Below, in pieces: positions 58,030 to 64,000 of a stretch of DNA of 64,000 nucleotides. How positions within the stretch are numbered: the first letter of the stretch is position 1; each line of letters begins with the position of its first letter. A program made the position numbers and the translations under genes. The notes under the pieces are model-generated. The model saw nothing but the letters and a program-made list of their open reading frames with translations, was not told the origin of the DNA and did no database searches. The stretch comes from Austropuccinia psidii (lineage: Eukaryota; Basidiomycota; Pucciniomycetes; Pucciniales; Sphaerophragmiaceae). The DNA lies in contig JALGQZ010000019.1 in NCBI GenBank assembly GCA_023105745.1, forward strand, positions 3,410,001 to 3,474,000, written 5' to 3'.

Positions 58030-61000
58030 TGTAAGGTATGGATATGAAAATTTGATAAAAGGATCAAGTACTTTTACTGGCCTCAAAATTTGTATAATGT
58101 ACAATTCACTTACAAAGAGTAAAGCTTGAGATTTTTAAGAGAAAACACACCAAATTTCTTGTTTTCAATTTCTAAGAATAAAACAATGAAATTATGAAGA
58201 TTTGTTGTTTCGCCAACAATAAAAATTTATACAAAAATACTCTACAGGAGATATTTCAGGCTAAAAAAGAAGTTTCTTCAAGAGAAATTTCAATTGGAAT
58301 TAATCAAGAAAGCACTGCATGCAATTAATATAAGTGAAAAGTCTTTGAAACCTTTTTAAAGAGAAAACACACTCCAAAGTGATTAAAGTGAATTTGGAAA
58401 CAAAGTGATTAAGCTAACAGTGATGAAAGATTGTTTAATCCACTTATGATGGGGTTCAAGGGGACATGATTATAAGGGTTACCAATCATTATTATAATTA
58501 TTTTTTCAAGTGTTTAAAAGGTTTAAAATGATATAAAAAAGGTGGTTTAAATATTTTATTGATTATTTTGAAAGTGTTTAAACTAATTATAAAAGGAAAA
58601 GATCCTAGCATGAAGAGAAAAGTGGGGCAAAGCAGAAGTTCTTTTATAGCAACCAATTTTCCTACTCAGAAAGCAAATTTTACTCTTATCAGTCGTGGAA
58701 AACACTCTGACACCAGAAAACCAAATTGTGGCATCATTGAACCCTGGTTTAGACCAAAAAAAGGCTAGTTTTACCCATTTTAGACCTTTAAATCAGCCAT
58801 TGCTATAGTAATACCTGGTTTCAAGCCTTCAAAACACGTCAGAATTTGTGTAAGGGACTTCAAAGCCATTTAAAACTGTTTTCAATAAGATTTTTCACTT
58901 GAGGGTTGCTTTACCCTCTTGGCAACAGTTAAAACTGCCCTAGTTGGTATCAAAGCCTCATCATTAATTGAGTCAAGAAGGCTGTGACTCAATTCCAGGC
59001 CAAAAGTGATGAATTTTTGCATTACTTCTAACAATTCACGCCTGGCAGAAAGGGATTTGGGGGAGTCTGGCCCCTTGAAGGCAAGATTCTTTTTCCCGCC
59101 AAGAATTAATCTCTCCAATTTATTTTTGCATTAATTCCTCATCATGTATTATACTTTTAATCTACATATGAAATAAAATTGAGTTATTACAGTTCACAAC
59201 TGTAACAATTGATAGCTCATATTTAAATCAAAGCTCACTTATTTAATACATGTGCTGTGGTATTCCATACAATTACTATCAGCTTCAAGCTTACCAATAA
59301 AACAAAAAAATAAATAAATGGTAATAAAACAAATTAAGCAAAACATATTTACACATTATGACAACAGGTTTCAAATAGAAATATACAATACACAGCCTCA
59401 AGATCTTATCAAAACAGTATAGTATCAAACGATTCATCCACCTTATTGCATCATCAATAGCAAATTATGCAATTAAAAGCAGTTAATCCAAATAAAGGTA
59501 TATGAAGACGGACCACAACATCAGACCTGTATTTTCCCCACCTTGATTCAATTGAAAGATTAAATACCTCAAGGCTATGCATAAAATTGCAATATATCTG
59601 CCAAGAACAAATGTTTGCTTAGTAATAATGACACGAATCAAACTTGATAGAAATGATGCAATCTCCATATGAAATTATACAATACTAAAACAGAAACACC
59701 AGAATAATTCTCTCAGAAAATACGTAACAAAGTCACCAAAAAATGAACATGTCACCAGCAAAATTATCTCAAAGACATCACATGATTTTGATAAGAACCA
59801 GAAACACCAGCATAATTTTCTCATATATATCATATGACTAGAAGAAAGTTCCATTTTCAGGAGCTGAATTTCGTCAACTTTCTTGGCAAAAAGAAAATCT
59901 CACCAGCCAAATTATCTCAAATAAATTACATGATTTTGATAAGAAAAAGCACCACCAGAATAATTCTCTCATAACATACGTAAAAAATAGAAACAAAAAT
60001 ATTTTCCCCACCTTGATTCAATTGAAAGAAGAAATACCTCAAGGCTATGCATAAAATTACAATATATTTTCCAAGAAAAAATGTTTTCTTAGTAATAATG
60101 ACACACATCAAACTTGATAGAAATGATGCAATCTCCATATGAAATGATGCAATACTGAAACAGAAACACCAGCATAAATCTCTCATAACATACATAAAAA
60201 TAGAAACAAAAAATAATTTCCCACCTTCAAGAAAACATCACCAGCCATATTATCTCAATGACTTCACATGACTCTGATAAAAAGAAAATCTCACCAGCAA
60301 AATTATCTCAAAGACATCACATGATTTTGATAAGAAACAGAAACACCAGCACAATTTTCTCATATATATCATATGACTAGAAGAAAGTTCAATTGTCAGG
60401 AGCTGTATTTTCTCTACTTTCTTGGCAAAAAGAAAATCTCACCAGCCAAATTATCTCAAATACATCACATGATTTTGATAAGAAAAAGCACCACCAGCAT
60501 AATTCTCTCAGAAAATACCCTGCTACACCAAAACTACACGTCTCACCAGCTAAAACCTCTCAACTATGATGTTTTCTAAGTACCCTATTTTGAGAAGCTC
60601 TATGGAGGCCCAAAAGCTATAAATGAAGGTCCTCTCTCCCTCATTTTCCCATTATCATGGAAGAAGTTCCCACTATCTAGGATCACAACCATCCCTGAAC
60701 TAGCAGGATATCTAGAGTAGTAGTGTTTTAGTAGTAAACGCTTAGTAGCCTTGCTCAGTAGCTTAGTATTGTTGCAGAATAGTAGTATTAACATAGTAAA
60801 AGCTTAGTAGCCTTGCTCAGTAGCTTAGTATTTTCAAAAAATAGTAGTAAAACTGTAGTGAAAAAGTTGAGTAGCGTTTCTCAGAAGCCTAGTATTATTA
60901 AAAGAAATGATCTTATTAAAAAAATATATCTTATCATTAATTTTATTGAAATAACAACAAAAAAAATCTTACTCTTTATTTTATCAGAATTTTTAGTTTT

Positions 61001-62040
61001 AAATCAGGGTTTTACTGTAGTGTTATTGATAGGTCTGATTTAGAGACTGCTGATACATCTTCTCTATCTGTTAAAAGCCACAAATCTTATTTAATTTTGT
61101 GATTCTCTGTAGGCTGACTTCAGTATTATTTAGAGGGGCAGCTAATACACCTTAGCACCCATGGCTATTGGACAATCCTGAAATTCAAAACAGACTTACC
61201 ATTAATTTCCCCCTCAAGGTACTGCCTTATTTCATCCCACACCAAAAGGAGTTCCCACAGCGCATATTTTGACATTTCAATTGGAAATACTTCAATTTCC
61301 TCATAACCTCTAAGCTACACACCACAGCTCAATTCTAACAAAAATATTGATGGTTATTGTCACATTTGGTCTGAATTAAATCAAGGTTTTGAGAATTTTC
61401 AATTTTTATACAGAAAATACTAAAAACTTAATTTAAGCTTATTTAGAGTTGAGTTACAGAAATTTTATCCAGAGATGACCCCATATTATTTTTTAGGAGG
61501 AATCCAAAAGTGAAATAATTTTCATAAGTTAATTTATTGAATAAAAATTTATAATAAGGTCCATTTCAATTTTTTCCAAAAAATATTTTAATTTTAAAAG
61601 GTTTGTTGAAAATTCATTTTTGCTTGATTTTTTCAAGAAAAAGGTGTTTTCACAATTTTAAATTTCAAAGTAATTTTATTTTGAAATTATAATTAAAATT
61701 TCAATTTTATATATAAGTTTTACATTTATGTTTTATTTTTTTTAAAATATACATAAATGTCTTTTCTCTATAATTATATCATTTTTTCTTCTTTGTGATC
61801 TTTTGGGTATATAAAAGTACCTCTAAGGCCCACATTCCCCCCTAAAAAAAGAATATTAATTTCTGATATTGTTATTTCTAGTGTGTCTGTACTTTATTAG
61901 AAGTTTGGTAGCTTTGGGTATGTCTTTTTTGGCCAACCATTAATCTTCCAAGTTGGGTTACTCTACCTGACCAGGTATTCACTTACTTTCTTTGAGAACT
62001 TTGGTAATTTACTTTGTACCAGATGATTCAACAGGAGGTA
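58030..62040 (-). mobile_element. C3: family-C 3' LTR and integrase tail, interrupted by a B LTR
   Basis: LTR parts are 58030-59255 (starts TGTAAGGTATGG) and 61260-61834 (ends GGCCCACA). The minus-strand polypurine tract AGGGGGGAA is at 61843-61835. A decayed integrase tail (61844-62040; SEYLVR, NPTW) has stops. The rest of the element is missing beyond about 62100. Confidence 0.85.
59256..61259 (+). repeat. Solo LTR of family B inside C3
   Basis: Starts TGTGGTATTCC and ends GAGTTCCCACA, the reverse complement of the B LTR in C1. Flanks are GTGC (59252-59255) and GCGC (61260-61263), a 4-bp target duplication with one C/T difference. It has internal duplications: CCCCACCTTGATTCAATTG near 59536 and 60006, AATTATCTCAAAGACATCAC near 59762 and 60301. 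CTTAGTAGCCTTGCTCAGTAG occurs near 60750 and 60807 with a weaker third copy. No full-length coding sequence remains. Confidence 0.88.
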
Positions 62041-62110
62041 TATGCTAAGAAATCTTTTCCTCAAGGGGAATTTTTCAGCATCACCATATTTATATGGTTT
62101 TATTAAGCTT

Positions 62111-62640
62111 TGTCAGCCACTGACTCAAAACCAGAACACAAGCATGATAGCTACAATACCATAAGCTAATGGTAGGACAGAATACCACCAAAAGATGGAA
62201 CTGAGCCAAACCAGATCAAAAGGTATCAAAAGAAAGAAGAAACTCACATCTTTCCAAATATGCAAGTCCCATAATCATAGGACAAAGAGTAACAACGTTA
62301 TTCAAGCTCAAAGCATTTGCTGAGCATTAACCTTAATTTTCATCACCCATCTAAAGGCAGAGAAAGAGACTGAAACCCATCACATGGGTGTTCAATTTCG
62401 AGTTATCCCTCAGGGATATCCAATGGTACTTGCAAAATTGAGCTAGCACCAAAACTAGAGAAGTTACATCCAAAATAAGGTCAAATAAGGGTGAGTACAA
62501 TATTTACCTCTCATCTAACTTATACAGTTTTAGTGTGGGATACCTAGAGTGGGGTAATTTTTGAAAGAGCACAATCAGGGATATCTGATGGTGCCATTCA
62601 TTTTTCAATAACTCAATCGGAACAATAATTATGGAGAAAA
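62111..62640 (+). repeat. Family-A LTR fragment, opposite orientation
   Basis: Starts TGTCAGCCACTGACTC, the reverse complement of the family-A LTR end. It follows that LTR for about 530 bp (GTCCCATAATCATAGGACAAAGAGTAAC...) before a second fragment begins. Confidence 0.8.
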
Positions 62641-62645
62641 CTAGT

Positions 62646-62850
62646 TGTCAGCCTGTGACTCAAAACCAGAGCAAAAGCATGACAGCCAAACACCATAAAC
62701 CAATGGCAAAGCTGAGATACCACCAAAAAATGGAGCTGGGCCAAATCAACTAAAAAGGTATCATATGAAGGGGAAAACTTACCTGTTTCCAGATACACAA
62801 GTCCCATCATCACAGGAAAAATAATAACAAACTTGTTCTGGCTTAAAGCT
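62646..62850 (+). repeat. Second family-A LTR fragment
   Basis: Repeats the same LTR end (TGTCAGCCTGTGACTCAAAA) and runs about 200 bp before similarity is lost. Together with the preceding piece it suggests two nested or tandem insertions. Confidence 0.75.
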
Positions 62851-64000
62851 ATAAGGTTTGACTATGAAACAATGAGTAAAAATTACTAATATTTTACTTA
62901 TTGTACTATGAGTGTCCTTATAAATGAAATAAATAAGATAAAAATAATTATAATAATAAAGAATTATTATAATTATGGTGTAAAATAATTACATTATTAA
63001 ATAAATATAATAATATATTTTATATTATAAAGAAATAATATAATAAATAAATATATTAATATAAGATAATTAATATATTTAAAAGCACTTTATTATTGTT
63101 ACCAACAAATAATAAAGGCGTAAAAAATTGTTTTTTATTAATAAAAAACAATTAATAACAATAATACTACTAATATTGAAGTTATAAATTAATATAAATA
63201 CTATTTATATCAATTATAGAATTATTAAAGTAATAATAGAGAAAAATTATTATGATAAGAGAAATAACCTACTTTTAATGCTTAATATAATAATTTTGAA
63301 TAATTTTACACCTAAAAATGTAAATAAAACTTATTTAAATGGTGATTACAATAAAATTTAAGAGAAATTACAATTTTTCTTGATTTTACGTGGAATAGAG
63401 GTTTTTAAGAGAAATTTAAACAAAACTATTGAATAATTGCAATAATCACGTCTGAGATGATGATTATAATAATATTACCTTTTTTCTTTAATAATATAAA
63501 AGTTTTATATATAAAGAATAAAGAAATTACCTTTTTATTTAATGATTTAATGTTTTGTAAGCGTCTGAGGGGAAAACAGAGTAAAAAGAGCTCTATTTAT
63601 AGTAAATACCGCCCTCCTAGAGTCCAACAGGCTTCTAGTAGACGTGTACTGATGCTTTCTACTAGAATTGATCAATATTTTAAGGTTTGGGGATGATTAC
63701 ATCATGATCAAACCATCTTACCTCATAGTTGTGCCATTATTTAGAGTTATCACTATAACTCTACCTTTAATGACATCATAGACTTGGAAGAAGCCTAAGC
63801 TTTGTGAATTTTATTAGTTTTAATCAGATTCTAATAGTATTCACCAGTTTTATCACTTATATGACTGTTAAACCTAAAATAATATTACAGTGAGTGATCT
63901 TAAATGATCAAATTTAAGCTTAAACTTTGATCATTTATAACTTTGAAGTTATACATGCTACAGCTATTCTGAGAGTGGATTCTGATAGATTGGCATGTCA
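62851..64000. repeat. LTR-like relic (family E-like) to the window end
   Basis: The start (AAGGTTTGACTATGAAAC...CTATGAGTGTCCTTATAAATGAAATA) resembles 43330-43410. It is extremely AT-rich to about 63450. A minus-strand TATAAATAG box at 63601-63593 occupies the place of the TATAAAAG box in family C. No coding region is supported; the 79-codon frame at 63457-63696 corresponds in position to a non-coding LTR part of family C. Confidence 0.4.

Noticed and set aside
1..64000. tRNA, rRNA or other structured RNA genes
   Set aside because: No cloverleaf-like or rRNA-like sequence was noticed; reading by eye cannot exclude a divergent or pseudo-tRNA.

Overview
The window looks like a rust fungus (Pucciniales) genome, most likely Austropuccinia psidii or a close relative. 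The evidence is fungal introns of 58-83 bp, Ty3/gypsy polyproteins that I recognise from memory as resembling high-copy A. psidii sequences, a low-GC background, and almost no host-like genes. Species assignment is recall plus inference, not a database result. Nearly everything is transposon-derived and most coding regions carry stops or frameshifts.

Layout. 1-3214: the 5' exons of a minus-strand protein with a Zn2Cys6-type cysteine array, its upstream TATA box, and palindromic and tandem-repeat sequence (possibly an LTR). 3276-14423: a probable DNA-transposon cassette with a spliced SNF2/Rad5-like helicase (+), a spliced protein of unknown function (-) and a Tnp2/Plavaka-like transposase (+). 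Near-identical 26-bp palindromes lie upstream of the helicase and the transposase, and the transposase is split by non-coding sequence holding about 25 TGCGCA units between two hairpins. 14581-15209: three CpG-rich tandem repeats. 15509-22368: truncated Ty3/gypsy element A1 (minus).

22369-38981: a three-level nest. A plus-strand family-A element (A3) was split by element C1 (23071-38326, target duplication CAGAG). C1's left LTR was in turn split by element B (24292-35920, target duplication GCAC). B has 1.9-kb LTRs and a Gag-protease polyprotein but no reverse transcriptase or integrase that I can find. It also carries an oppositely oriented, CpG-containing spliced gene. 38982-42508: a second family-C LTR (C2) abutting a family-A leader plus LTR (A4). 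42509-48232: AT-rich, degenerate repeat relics. 48238-57879: full-length Ty3/gypsy element A2 with AATAT duplications, decayed. 58030-62040: family-C remnant C3, whose LTR is interrupted by a solo B-family LTR at the same target position as in C1 but in the opposite orientation. 62111-64000: LTR fragments.

How the parts work together. Families A and C share the sequence at the LTR/primer-site junction. Family A shows a conserved stop-N-ATG arrangement between a small first ORF and the downstream frame, and two overlapping open frames in gag. Many nonsense codons are best explained by C-to-T change, and CpG is visibly scarce in the retroelement blocks, which suggests methylation-linked mutation. 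No tRNA, rRNA or CRISPR array was seen.
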